Positions 6,672 to 14,486 of a stretch of 16,451 nucleotides of DNA are shown here, piece by piece. Below the pieces are notes generated by a model, which saw only the letters and a program-made list of their open reading frames with translations, did not search any database and had not been told where the DNA came from. Position numbers and translations under genes: made by a program. This DNA comes from JBBQER01 sp052148155 (GTDB lineage Bacteria; Actinomycetota; Acidimicrobiia; IMCC26256; PALSA-610), in assembly GCA_052148155.1 (NCBI GenBank), contig JBKQIY010000152.1:1-16451 (forward strand), read 5' to 3'. Position 1 is the stretch's first letter. Each line of letters starts with the position of its first letter.

Positions 6672-8021
6672 GTGGCTGAGCGCATGCAGCGAATCGTCGG
6701 GATGGCGCGCAAGCTGCCCCTCCCCGAAGGGACGTTCGCGGTCGGCGCCGGCATCGCAGTGGGCGGGCTGACGGCATACGCCTTTCAGGTCCTCGCGTAT
6801 CGGCAGCTCACGACCCGCGGCTCGACGATCAATTACAGCGCGATCTTCGGCCTTTGGGTCGTCGTGTTCATCCTCACGCCCGGCTTCTTCCAGCCGTTGG
6901 AGCAGGAGGTCGGCCGAGCGCTCGCGCACCGACGCGCGCGGGGCATCGGCGGTGCGCCGCTCGTCAAACGAGCCGCGACGCTCGGTGGAGTGCTCGCGCT
7001 GATCGCAGTGGCGGGCTGCATCGCCGCGGCGAGCCCGATCACGAGCAGGGTCTTCAACCACGACACGCTGCTGTTCGTCTCACTGCTGATCGGCATCGTC
7101 GCGTACTACATGTCGTACATCGTGCGGGGCACGCTCGCGGGGAACGGCCGCTTCGGCCCCTACGGCACCCTGCTCGGCGCTGAGGGCGTCATTCGTCTCG
7201 TCGCGACCGTGGCGCTCGTCGTCGCCGGTTCTCGCACCCCCGGTCCGTACGGGCTGGTGCTGGTGCTGCCGCCGGTGGCCGCGATGCTCTTCGCACTCCG
7301 CGGTCAGAAGCGGCTGCTTGAGCCCGGACCGACTGCCCCGTACTCCGAGCTCTCGTCGGCCATCGGGTATCTCCTGCTCGGCTCGGTGCTGTGTCAGGCA
7401 CTGTCGTATTCGGCTTACCTCGGCGCGATCGCGCTGGAAACCCACACCCAAGCGACGCGAGTCGGAAAATTCGCGGCTGGCATTTTGATCGCGCGTATCC
7501 CGATCCTCGGTTTTCAAGCCGTACAGGCCGCGCTGTTGCCCAAGCTCGCACGGTTGGCCGGCGAAGGCCGCGACGACGAGTTCCGCACGGCACTCCGCCA
7601 GCTTGTGATGATCGTGCTCGCGGTCGGCGTCGTCGGGGTGGTCGGGAGCTTCGCGGTGGGTCACGCCGCCGGTCGTTTGTTGTTCGGCACGAGGTTCACG
7701 CTCGGCAACCGTGACCTCGGGTTGCTCGCGGTTGGCAGTGGCGCATTCATCTTTGCCCTCACGCTCGCCCAAGCGTTGATCGCCTTGCGGAGCTACGCCG
7801 CGGCCGCGTTGTCCTGGATGGCAGGAGCGGTCGGCTGTGTCGTGGGAATCGTCAGCGCGCACGACCTCTTCTTGCGGTCCGAGCTCGGCTTCGGTGTCGG
7901 CGCGCTCTTCGCCGCGATTGCGATGATGATCTGTCTCGCGGTTCGGCTGCGATCGGGCGTGCCCATCGGCACGATGGACCGGCTCGTGACGGGGCTCGAG
8001 CACGAACCGCTCGAACTCTAG
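6672..8021 (+). CDS. MOP/Wzx-like polysaccharide flippase, integral membrane protein
   Basis: The 449-residue protein shows about twelve hydrophobic helices, at roughly 22-42, 53-73, 102-122, 131-151, 169-186, 192-209, 228-250, 264-290, 311-331, 347-372, 377-395 and 404-424. That is the usual layout of the oligosaccharide exporter branch of the MOP superfamily. Features include TPGFFQPLEQEVGRALAHRRA after the second helix and RIPILGFQAVQAALLPKLARL, typical of the RIP-P segment in these transporters. The predicted role is moving a lipid-linked sugar across the cytoplasmic membrane. The neighbouring glycosyltransferases and polyprenyl-phosphate enzymes support this, but the substrate is unknown. 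The GTG at 6672 is chosen because of the -10 box just upstream. MurJ, also a MOP protein, is a less likely alternative. Confidence 0.8.
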   Translation: MAERMQRIVGMARKLPLPEGTFAVGAGIAVGGLTAYAFQVLAYRQLTTRGSTINYSAIFGLWVVVFILTPGFFQPLEQEVGRALAHRRARGIGGAPLVKRAATLGGVLALIAVAGCIAAASPITSRVFNHDTLLFVSLLIGIVAYYMSYIVRGTLAGNGRFGPYGTLLGAEGVIRLVATVALVVAGSRTPGPYGLVLVLPPVAAMLFALRGQKRLLEPGPTAPYSELSSAIGYLLLGSVLCQALSYSAYLGAIALETHTQATRVGKFAAGILIARIPILGFQAVQAALLPKLARLAGEGRDDEFRTALRQLVMIVLAVGVVGVVGSFAVGHAAGRLLFGTRFTLGNRDLGLLAVGSGAFIFALTLAQALIALRSYAAAALSWMAGAVGCVVGIVSAHDLFLRSELGFGVGALFAAIAMMICLAVRLRSGVPIGTMDRLVTGLEHEPLEL

Positions 8022-8037
8022 CCAGGCGCAGAATTCC

Positions 8038-8043
8038 TACACT
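8038..8043 (+). promoter_or_regulatory. Putative -10 box of the UbiA-family gene
   Basis: TACACT lies 9 bases before the TTG at 8053, the same spacing as the box before the flippase GTG. It sits in the 31-base gap after the flippase stop. No -35 or Shine-Dalgarno was recognised. It suggests the downstream genes have their own leaderless transcript. Confidence 0.42.
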
Positions 8044-8052
8044 GGCTGCGAC

Positions 8053-8967
8053 TTGAGCACCGAACGAGCACACGAAGAGTCAGTCGAACCCGAGCACCGG
8101 GTGCCTGCGCTGGTTCGTCTGGCACGTCCGAAGCAATGGTTGAAGAACGTGCTCGTCGTCGCGGCGCCGGGCGCGGCGGGTGTCCTCACCCACCCGCAGC
8201 CCGCGTTCCGAACCGCGATCGCCTTCGTGTGTTTCTGCCTCGCCGCGAGCAGCACGTACTTCCTCAACGACGCGATCGACGTCGAGGGTGACCGCCGCCA
8301 TCCCACGAAACGGACGCGGCCGATCGCCGCCGGCGAGGTGAGCCCTCGCACGGCCGTGGTCGGAAGTGTCGTCCTCGCGGCGGCTGCCCTGGCATTGGCC
8401 TTCGCGGCGCGTTGGCAGCTTGTGCTCGTGATCGGCGGCTACTTCGTGCTGACGATCACGTACAGCATCTGGTTGAAGCACGAGCCGGTCCTCGATCTCG
8501 GCGCGGTCGCGTGCGGCTTCGTGTTACGCGCCATCGCGGGCGGCATCGCGGTTGGGGTCTCGATCTCTCCGTGGTTCCTCATCGTCGCCGGCGCCGGCTC
8601 GCTGTTCATGGTCACCGGCAAGCGCAGCGCCGAGCTTCGCGAGCTCGGAACTGGCTCGACGATGCACCGTCGTTCGCTCGACGGATACACCGAGGGTTTT
8701 CTCAGTTACGTGCGGGGGGTCGCGTCGAGCGTGGCGATCCTCGCATACTGCCTTTGGGCGTTCGAGAAGTCGGCCGCGGTGGGCCAACAGGCGTGGTTCG
8801 AGATCTCGATCGTGCCGTTCGCGATTGGCATCCTCCGTTACGCCTTCTTGTTATCGCAAGGTGACGGCGGAGCGCCGGAAGAGCTCGTCCTATCTGATCG
8901 CGTGCTCCTCGCGATCGGTTTCGTGTGGGCGGTGTGCTTCGCGATTGCGGTGCACGGCGGCCGATGA
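8053..8967 (+). CDS. Decaprenyl-phosphate phosphoribosyltransferase-like UbiA family enzyme
   Basis: The 304-residue membrane prenyltransferase matches the DPPR synthase group (M. tuberculosis Rv3806c type). RLARPKQWLKNVLV at about 22-35 precedes the first Asp-rich motif, N72-D73, D76, E78 and D80, followed by HPTKRTRPIAAGE. A second motif region, TGKRSAELRELG at about 197-208 and SLDGYTEGFLSYV, is characteristic of this group. In the known pathway the enzyme transfers phosphoribose from PRPP to decaprenyl phosphate at the membrane. About eight to nine hydrophobic helices are visible. The next gene is a DprE1-like oxidase overlapping by ATGA, which supports the call. The start is TTG, chosen from the -10 spacing; GTG at residue 17 is the alternative. 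Two TTA leucine codons (8524 and 8851) are unusual in such G+C-rich DNA. Confidence 0.87.
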   Translation: MSTERAHEESVEPEHRVPALVRLARPKQWLKNVLVVAAPGAAGVLTHPQPAFRTAIAFVCFCLAASSTYFLNDAIDVEGDRRHPTKRTRPIAAGEVSPRTAVVGSVVLAAAALALAFAARWQLVLVIGGYFVLTITYSIWLKHEPVLDLGAVACGFVLRAIAGGIAVGVSISPWFLIVAGAGSLFMVTGKRSAELRELGTGSTMHRRSLDGYTEGFLSYVRGVASSVAILAYCLWAFEKSAAVGQQAWFEISIVPFAIGILRYAFLLSQGDGGAPEELVLSDRVLLAIGFVWAVCFAIAVHGGR

Positions 8968-10364
8968 CGGGGCCGACGGCGTCGGACAACGGGGTGAGCA
9001 GCGAGTTGCTCACCGGTTGGGGACGCACCGCGCCGACCCGCGCCGCGGTGTGGGAACCCCGACGCGCGAGCGACGTCATCGGGCTGGTCGCCAGGGCAGC
9101 CCGGCAACGGGGCGGGCGGGGCATCGTCGCGCGGGGCCTCGGTCGGAGCTACGGCGACGCCGCGCAGAACGGCGGCGGAACGGTGCTTCGCTGCACGCTG
9201 CTCGATCGGATCCTCGAGCTCGATGTCGAGGCCGGAACGTGCACCGTCGAGTCGGGCGTGAGTATCGAGATGCTCATGCGAGTGTTCCTCCCGCTCGGCT
9301 GGTTCCCGATGGTCGTCCCCGGGACTCGTCACGTCACCGTCGGCGGCGCGATCGCATCTGACATACACGGCAAGTTCCGTCACGGCTCGTTCGCGGATTC
9401 GGTCGAGCGGATCACGTTGGCGACGCCGGAGCGCGGAGCGATGACCGTCGGGCCCGACGACGAGGAGTTCTGGGCGACGGCTGGCGGGATGGGTCTCACC
9501 GGCGTCGTGACCGAAGCGACCCTCCAACTCCAGCCAGTCGAGACCGCGTACATCGTCGTCGATACCGAGCGGGCCGACGATGTCGACGACTGCATGGCCC
9601 GGATGCTCGACGGCGACAACCGGTACCGATACTCGGTCGCATGGATCGACTGTCTGGCCGGCGGCCCACGTCTCGGTCGGTCAGTCCTCACCCGGGGCAA
9701 TCACGCAACGCTCGACGAGCTGCCCGCACCCAAGCGGACGCGAGCGCGCTCGTTCGCGCCCCGTACCCACCTGCGTGTCCCGCGGTGGACGCCGAACGGT
9801 TTGCTCAACCCGCTGACGATCCGCACCTTCAACGAGCTGTGGTTCCGCAAGTCTCCCCGCGATCGTCGGGGCGAGATCCAGACGATCACGACATTCTTCC
9901 ATCCTCTCGACGCCGTGCTCGACTGGAATCGGATCTACGGGTCGCGCGGCTTCGTGCAATACCAGTTCGTCGTTCCCTACGGCGCGGAGTCCGTCGTCCG
10001 TCGGGTGCTCGAGCGGCTGAGCGCGAACCGATGCGCCTCGTTTCTTGCGGTGCTCAAACACTTCGAACACGACAGTCGCGGGATGCTCGGCTTCCCGACC
10101 GCCGGTTGGACCCTCGCGCTCGACGTACCGGCATCAGGCGCGGCGGTCGCGGCGCTGCTCGACGGTCTCGACGAGCTGGTCGTCGAAGCGGGCGGGCGCG
10201 TCTACTTGTCGAAAGACTCGCGTATGCGGGCCGAGCTGGTACCCGCGATGTACCCGCAGCTCGATCGTTGGCGTGAGGTCCGATCGGCACTCGATCCCTG
10301 CCATGTGCTCAGCAGCGACATGGACCGACGACTCGATCTTTCCGGAGCACACTCGACGACGTGA
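8964..10364 (+). CDS. DprE1-like FAD-dependent decaprenylphosphoryl-ribose oxidase
   Basis: The 466-residue protein has an N-terminal FAD-binding domain of the vanillyl-alcohol oxidase type (ARGLGRSYGDAAQNGGG, about 56-72) and the DprE1 hallmarks VPGTRHVTVGGAIASDIHGK with His135, YQFVVP at about 333-338 and SKDSR with Lys417. These match M. tuberculosis His132 and Lys418. DprE1 oxidises the ribose C2' of decaprenylphosphoryl ribose to the keto form, which DprE2 then reduces to arabinose. The position of the benzothiazinone-reactive Cys387 appears to be Ala385 here (GWTLALDV). The ATG overlaps the UbiA stop (ATGA), so the two are translated together. No DprE2 follows. It could act on a related polyprenyl sugar. 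Confidence 0.87.
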   Translation: MTGPTASDNGVSSELLTGWGRTAPTRAAVWEPRRASDVIGLVARAARQRGGRGIVARGLGRSYGDAAQNGGGTVLRCTLLDRILELDVEAGTCTVESGVSIEMLMRVFLPLGWFPMVVPGTRHVTVGGAIASDIHGKFRHGSFADSVERITLATPERGAMTVGPDDEEFWATAGGMGLTGVVTEATLQLQPVETAYIVVDTERADDVDDCMARMLDGDNRYRYSVAWIDCLAGGPRLGRSVLTRGNHATLDELPAPKRTRARSFAPRTHLRVPRWTPNGLLNPLTIRTFNELWFRKSPRDRRGEIQTITTFFHPLDAVLDWNRIYGSRGFVQYQFVVPYGAESVVRRVLERLSANRCASFLAVLKHFEHDSRGMLGFPTAGWTLALDVPASGAAVAALLDGLDELVVEAGGRVYLSKDSRMRAELVPAMYPQLDRWREVRSALDPCHVLSSDMDRRLDLSGAHSTT

Positions 10365-10404
10365 GCCACGTCTCAGCCAGCAACGACGCGCCCACCGGCG
10401 CCCG

Positions 10405-10421
10405 GCTCGTCGACGATGAGC
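10405..10421. terminator. Possible hairpin between convergent genes
   Basis: A 7-bp stem with one G-U pair (GCTCGTC with GATGAGC) and a GAC loop lies in the 57-base gap between the convergent stops of the DprE1-like and amidase genes. There is no T-tract on either strand, so it is a weak terminator candidate at best. Confidence 0.25.
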
Positions 10422-12005
10422 TCACGCCAACGGGACGAGGCGGCCGGCCAAACCGACCGCGGGGCCTGAGAGGCTCCCGACCGCGTTCCCAAAGAAGGGC
10501 GCATCGCCGAACGTGTACACCGAGCCGTCGGCAAACAGCACCGCGTAGCCCTTTCCGGTCGTCGACGCGGCGAGCGAGACGCACGGCGCCGATCCGAAGT
10601 CGCTGGCGGCCGAGCCGAAGAACTGCGCGTTCCCGAAGCAAAAGACACCGCCGTCGGCTGCGACGATCCAGTAGCCGTCGTTCTGCGGACGGGCGGTCAT
10701 GGCGACGATCGGCCGATTCAGCCGCATACCGCCGGTCGAACCGAAGAACTTCGCGTCGCCGAAACAGAACACTCCGCCGTCCCCGGCGACGAGCCAATAG
10801 CCCTTGCCGGTCGACGTCGGCGTCAGTCCGAGCACCGGCGCGTTCAGCCGCATACCGCCGGTCGACCCGAAGAACTTCGCGTCGCCGAAACAGAACACTC
10901 CGCCGTCACGTGCGACGAGCCAGTAGCCGTTGCCGGTCGACGTCGGCGCCATACCCACGATCGGTTCGTTGAGCCGCTCCGAACCTGTCGAGCCGAAGAA
11001 GCGGGCGTCGCCGAACGAGAACACCCCGCCATCGCCGCCGAACAACCAATAGCCGCGACCGGTCGGACGACCGCACACACCGAGGATCGGCGATCGCAGT
11101 TTCTGATTGGAGATCCCGCCGGCGTTGGGCAGGTTGCCGAACGCGAGCAGCTGACCGGCGTTCGAGACGATCCAATAGCCCGTGGTGCCGTCCGCCAGTC
11201 GGGCCCCAACCTGTCCGCGCAACGCCGGAAGCATGGCTTCGACGGTGTTGCCCGGACACAGGGTCGCGTACGTGTCGCGGTGTCCGCATATGTTGTGAAG
11301 GTTCGTAACCTGTTCGTCGAGACTGTTGACGTACGGAGCGGCGCCGCCCGGGTCGAGGCCCCACCGTGCGCATTTCCATGTCATCAGCGTGACCAGTGAC
11401 TCCACCATCGCCGAGGTCGGTGCGACATCTTGGTAGTCGCCCATGAGCCCGATGCCGATGGTGTCGGTGTTGAAGTAGAGCGCGTGAGCACCCATGACAT
11501 TGCGTCGGTCGCGTTCACCCGTGTGCGGGAGGCCGTTGCGATAGTTCTGCGCCCAACGTCCCTCGTAGATCCGGCCGGCCGGATCGATGAGCCAGTTGTA
11601 CGCGATGTCGATGTACCCGTTGTCCAGTTCGTAGAGGTAGATGCTGCGCGCGAGTCCCGCGTAGTCGGTGATGTCGTTCGGCGTTGCGGTGTGATGCACG
11701 ATCAGTTTGGAGATCATCGAGTTGTAGATCGGTTCGGCCGTGCGCAGGCTCTCGTTCGCACCCCACTGGGCTCGTGTCACGATCGGCGGGATCGGCCAGC
11801 CGAGGTCAGGTGTCGAGATCAGCTCGGAGTCGCGCGGATCGAGGAGACTCGACGTGCTCCCGAGGCGCGCGAGGTACGGCGCCGACGCGACCAGCGCGCC
11901 CGCGCCGACCGCGAGCTGCAACGCCTCCCGCCGAGAAACTGCGGAGTGAAGCGGGCCATACGACACGTGGTCGTGGCACGCGGCGCGGGTCTGCTCGTGC
12001 GACAC
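10422..12005 (-). CDS. Probable Tat-exported PGRP/N-acetylmuramoyl-L-alanine amidase with six GYW repeats
   Basis: The 527-residue protein starts with a twin-arginine-like signal (SRREALQLAVGAGALVASA, R25-R26). An amidase_2/PGRP domain follows at about 70-265, with zinc ligands His104 or His105 in LIVHHTA, His242 in GHRDTYATLC and Cys250. Tyr136 in IAYNWLIDP matches the T7 lysozyme tyrosine. It should cleave the bond between muramic acid and L-alanine in peptidoglycan outside the membrane. Residues about 275-527 are six 42-residue repeats built on GYWxVxxDGGVFxFGDAxFFGS, which could form a propeller and bind wall or glycan; that is inference. The GTG at 12005 is chosen because GGGGGAG is just upstream and the signal fits. 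Reading further upstream gives an Arg-rich frame with no protein features. It converges with the DprE1-like gene and diverges from the glycosyltransferases. Confidence 0.86.
   Translation of the reverse strand: MSHEQTRAACHDHVSYGPLHSAVSRREALQLAVGAGALVASAPYLARLGSTSSLLDPRDSELISTPDLGWPIPPIVTRAQWGANESLRTAEPIYNSMISKLIVHHTATPNDITDYAGLARSIYLYELDNGYIDIAYNWLIDPAGRIYEGRWAQNYRNGLPHTGERDRRNVMGAHALYFNTDTIGIGLMGDYQDVAPTSAMVESLVTLMTWKCARWGLDPGGAAPYVNSLDEQVTNLHNICGHRDTYATLCPGNTVEAMLPALRGQVGARLADGTTGYWIVSNAGQLLAFGNLPNAGGISNQKLRSPILGVCGRPTGRGYWLFGGDGGVFSFGDARFFGSTGSERLNEPIVGMAPTSTGNGYWLVARDGGVFCFGDAKFFGSTGGMRLNAPVLGLTPTSTGKGYWLVAGDGGVFCFGDAKFFGSTGGMRLNRPIVAMTARPQNDGYWIVAADGGVFCFGNAQFFGSAASDFGSAPCVSLAASTTGKGYAVLFADGSVYTFGDAPFFGNAVGSLSGPAVGLAGRLVPLA
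10425..11183 (-). repeat. Six tandem 42-residue repeats in the amidase C-terminus
   Basis: The units begin at GYWIVSNAG, GYWLFGGDG, GYWLVARDG, GYWLVAGDG, GYWIVAADG and GYAVLFADG. Each runs about 42 residues through a DGGVFxFGDAxFFGS core to a hydrophobic strand near its end. The first and last are the most diverged. Confidence 0.9.
10717..10907 (-). repeat. Nearly identical 65-bp DNA copies inside the GYW repeats
   Basis: Bases 10717-10781 and 10843-10907 differ at one position (A10740 against C10866) and are offset by exactly 126 bp, one 42-codon unit. They encode the FCFGDAKFFGSTGGMRLN part of repeats 3 and 4. The other units are much more diverged, so this pair is recently duplicated or homogenised. 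Confidence 0.88.
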
Positions 12006-12137
12006 CGGCTCCCCCAAGCGATCCGTTCGGATACTTCGGCGGCCCCCGCTCGCACTCAAGCTATCGAACTGGGCCGTCCATGGATCCGCGGGGCCACGAT
12101 CGTGTACAGATGCGACTTGCCGTCCCCGACGCACCCG
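12006..12137. promoter_or_regulatory. Divergent intergenic region between amidase and glycosyltransferase genes
   Basis: This 132-bp gap must carry promoters for both directions. On the minus strand TAGCTT (12063-12058) fits TANNNT and would leave a leader of about 50 bases, with GGGGGAG (12015-12009) as ribosome binding site of the amidase. On the plus strand I see no convincing -10 box; TACAGA at 12105 is only partly similar. Confidence 0.35.
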
Positions 12138-13322
12138 ATGTGCTACGAACCATCGGTGCCATCCCGCTCCCCGCATTTCGCGGCACCCGCCGACCGACCT
12201 GGTGTCGCCGTCGACGTCACGCCGTTGCTCGGTGCACGCAGCGGCATCGGAAACGCGGTCGGCGAGATCGTCGCGGCGCTGCGCGACCTTGACAGCCCGC
12301 CGTTCATGATCCCGTACACGTTGAGTCTGCGGGCGCGCATGCTGCGCGCCGATGTGCCGCCCGAAACCCGATTCGTGCCGTGGCCGGCACGGGCGCTGTT
12401 GGCCTCGTGGGCTCGTGTCGACGTTCCCCGCATCGACCGATGGCTGCGGCCGGCCCGCGTGATACACGCCACGAACTACCTGGCAGCACCGAGCCGCCTG
12501 CCGACACTCGTCAGCATCTACGACTGTTCGTTTGTGCGGTATCCCGAACTGTGCACGCCGGAAGTGCGAGCGCTGGTCCCGATCGTGCGCCGGGCAGTCG
12601 CGCGCGGCGTGACTGTCCACACGAGCTCCGAGTTCGTCGCGGCCGAAATCGACGAGATCTTCGGGCCCGGACTCAAAGACGCCGGTCGTCTGGTCGTGAT
12701 CCCGCTCGGAGTTCCTCGGCTCGGCGTCGAGGCCCGCATGCCTGCCGACGTGGCCGACGCGGTCGACGGCGGCCCATTCGTGCTCGCGATCGGCACGATC
12801 GAACCTCGCAAAAACCTTCCGCAGCTCGTGGACGCGTTCGGTTCGCTTGCGACCACGCACCCGCGTCTGCGGCTCGTTGTCGCCGGCCGCGACGGTCCGG
12901 GCCGCGGCGCGGTCGACGAGGCGGTCGCACGATTGCCGAGCGCAGTGCGCGACCGCGTCGTCCTCGCCGGACACGTCGACGACGCGGGCCGGCGCGCCCT
13001 CCTCGACGGCGCATCCGTCGTCGCGTACCCGTCGATCTACGAGGGTTTCGGATTTCCTGTGCTTGAGGCGTGGAGCGCAGGCGTTCCCGTCGTCGCGGCG
13101 CGCGCGGGTTCGATACCCGAAGTGGCCGCAGACGCGGCCCTGCTCGTCGAACCGGGCGACGCCGTGGAGCTGGCCGGCGCGATCGACCGGGTCCTCACCG
13201 ACGACGCGACCCGGGCCGACCTCGTCCGGCGCGGCCGCGACCGCCTCGGCTGTTTCTCGTGGGCCCGAACCGCCCGGGCGCTAGCTGGGTGCTATCAACA
13301 ACTGGCCGAGCGCGGACGATGA
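12138..13322 (+). CDS. GT4 family glycosyltransferase 1
   Basis: The 394-residue GT-B protein starts its fold at GVAVDVTPLLGARSGIGNAV (about 22-41), the acceptor-side glycine-rich loop. It then shows IHATNYLAAP and a VSIYDCSFVRYP strand, and opens its sugar-nucleotide domain with IGTIEPRKNLPQLVDAF (about 218-234). The retaining GT4 EX7E motif is E302 and E310 in YEGFGFPVLE, followed by GSIPEVAADAALLVEPGD. It should add a sugar from a nucleotide donor to a cytoplasmic lipid-linked or other acceptor; donor and acceptor are unknown. The ATG at 12138 is chosen as the longest sensible start; GTG at 12156 is the alternative. It is the first of three related enzymes and overlaps the next by ATGA. 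Confidence 0.88.
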   Translation: MCYEPSVPSRSPHFAAPADRPGVAVDVTPLLGARSGIGNAVGEIVAALRDLDSPPFMIPYTLSLRARMLRADVPPETRFVPWPARALLASWARVDVPRIDRWLRPARVIHATNYLAAPSRLPTLVSIYDCSFVRYPELCTPEVRALVPIVRRAVARGVTVHTSSEFVAAEIDEIFGPGLKDAGRLVVIPLGVPRLGVEARMPADVADAVDGGPFVLAIGTIEPRKNLPQLVDAFGSLATTHPRLRLVVAGRDGPGRGAVDEAVARLPSAVRDRVVLAGHVDDAGRRALLDGASVVAYPSIYEGFGFPVLEAWSAGVPVVAARAGSIPEVAADAALLVEPGDAVELAGAIDRVLTDDATRADLVRRGRDRLGCFSWARTARALAGCYQQLAERGR

Positions 13323-14452
13323 ATCCGAACACCGCGCAGGCGATGAAGGTCGCGCTCCACAGCGGGCAGCTCCTGCAGCCGGTGCCCGGCGGGATCGGCC
13401 GCTATACCCACTCGCTGCTGCGCGTGTTGCCGACCGCGGGGGTCGACGTCGTTGCGTTCGCGGCCGGCGCCCGACCGGCCGGGGTGCCGCGCCGGGCGGC
13501 GTGGATCGATCTCGGCGCGCCGCGCGGCAGTGTCCGCTACGAGTGTTGGCACCGGCTCGGTCGGCCCGTGCTCCGGCTCGACGCCGATGTCGTCCACGCG
13601 CCGAGTCTCGCGGTCCCTCCGGTGCGCGACGCCGCGCTCGTCGTCACCGTGCACGACATCGCGTTCCTGCGAGTTCCTCACGTCACCACCCGCCGGGGTG
13701 TCAGCTTCCATCGACGCGCGCTTGCCGTCGCCCGCCGCCACGCCGATCTGGTGATCACGCCCTCGTCGTTCACTCGCGTGGAACTCATTCGGGAAGGGTT
13801 CAGCCCCGAAGAGGTATACGTCGCCCTCCTCGGCGTCGATCCGCCGCTTTCTCGCACCGACAACGACATCGACGCCACGGTTGCGAGCACCGGCATCGAC
13901 GTGCCCTACGTCTTGACGGTCGGCACCGTCGAGCCGCGCAAAGATCTCCCGACGATCGCCGACGCGGTCGAACGCATACGGTCGCGCCGATCGGTCGACC
14001 TCGAACTGGTCGTCGTCGGTCCGCCCGGCTGGGGGCACGTGGATCGAATCGACCGGCCGTTCGTGCGACGACTCGGCGAGCAGCCGTGGCCGGTTGTCGA
14101 CGCGCTTATCCGCCGCTCGGGCGCGTGCTGCATCGCGTCCCACTACGAGGGTTTCGGTCTCCCGGCGCTGGAAGCACTCGCTCGGGGAGCGCCCCTCGCC
14201 GTCGCGGAAGGCTCGGCCCTCGAAGAGGTCGTCGGTGACGCGGCACTGTTGTTCCCGCCCGGAGATGTCGACGCGTGCACCGCCGCGCTCGAACAATTAC
14301 TCGAAGACGAACCGCTGCGTACCACGCTCGCCGCACGCGGCCGCGCCCGGGCCGACGAGCTCACATGGAAAAACTCGGCCGCGGCGCACGCAGTCGCGTA
14401 CGCGACCGCGGTCTCCCTTCGGGCGCAACACGCGCCGACCTCCGGCGCATGA
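13319..14452 (+). CDS. GT4 family glycosyltransferase 2
   Basis: The 377-residue GT-B glycosyltransferase has GGIGRYTHSLLRVLP at about 24-38, VHAPSLAVPPV, VTVHDIAFLRVP at about 109-120, VGTVEPRKDLPTIADAV at about 201-217 and the EX7E pair E277 and E285 in YEGFGLPALE. The GSALEEVVGDAALLFPPGD tail motif is shared with its two neighbours. It adds a nucleotide-activated sugar with retention of configuration; the sugar is not predictable. The ATG at 13319 overlaps the previous stop. An ATG at 13343, just before KVALHSGQLL, is a shorter alternative with AGG close by. One leucine is encoded by the rare TTA codon (14297-14299). It is clearly a distant paralogue of the flanking two genes. Confidence 0.88.
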   Translation: MNPNTAQAMKVALHSGQLLQPVPGGIGRYTHSLLRVLPTAGVDVVAFAAGARPAGVPRRAAWIDLGAPRGSVRYECWHRLGRPVLRLDADVVHAPSLAVPPVRDAALVVTVHDIAFLRVPHVTTRRGVSFHRRALAVARRHADLVITPSSFTRVELIREGFSPEEVYVALLGVDPPLSRTDNDIDATVASTGIDVPYVLTVGTVEPRKDLPTIADAVERIRSRRSVDLELVVVGPPGWGHVDRIDRPFVRRLGEQPWPVVDALIRRSGACCIASHYEGFGLPALEALARGAPLAVAEGSALEEVVGDAALLFPPGDVDACTAALEQLLEDEPLRTTLAARGRARADELTWKNSAAAHAVAYATAVSLRAQHAPTSGA

Positions 14453-14473
14453 GTCCTCGCGCCACCGGCCGCG

Positions 14474-14479
14474 TAGCAT
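14474..14479 (+). promoter_or_regulatory. Putative -10 box before glycosyltransferase 3
   Basis: TAGCAT lies 7 bases before the GTG at 14487, in the 34-base gap after glycosyltransferase 2. No Shine-Dalgarno is present. It would give a leaderless transcript for the last two visible genes and divides the cluster into two units. Confidence 0.4.
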
Positions 14480-14486
14480 CCGCGCC

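Noticed and set aside
8524..8853. TTA codons (also at 14297 and 16358) as a sign of bldA-type control
   Set aside because: The TTA codons are rare but real. bldA control is established in Streptomyces, and nothing here shows that this organism uses it.
11430..12137. Upstream extension of glycosyltransferase 1 over the amidase
   Set aside because: It is the antisense of the PGRP domain and has no glycosyltransferase motifs; the GT-B fold begins only after 12138.
12006..12974. Upstream extension of the amidase frame to 850 codons
   Set aside because: The added part is Arg-rich, lacks motifs and lies opposite the first glycosyltransferase. The signal peptide and GGGGGAG support the GTG at 12005.
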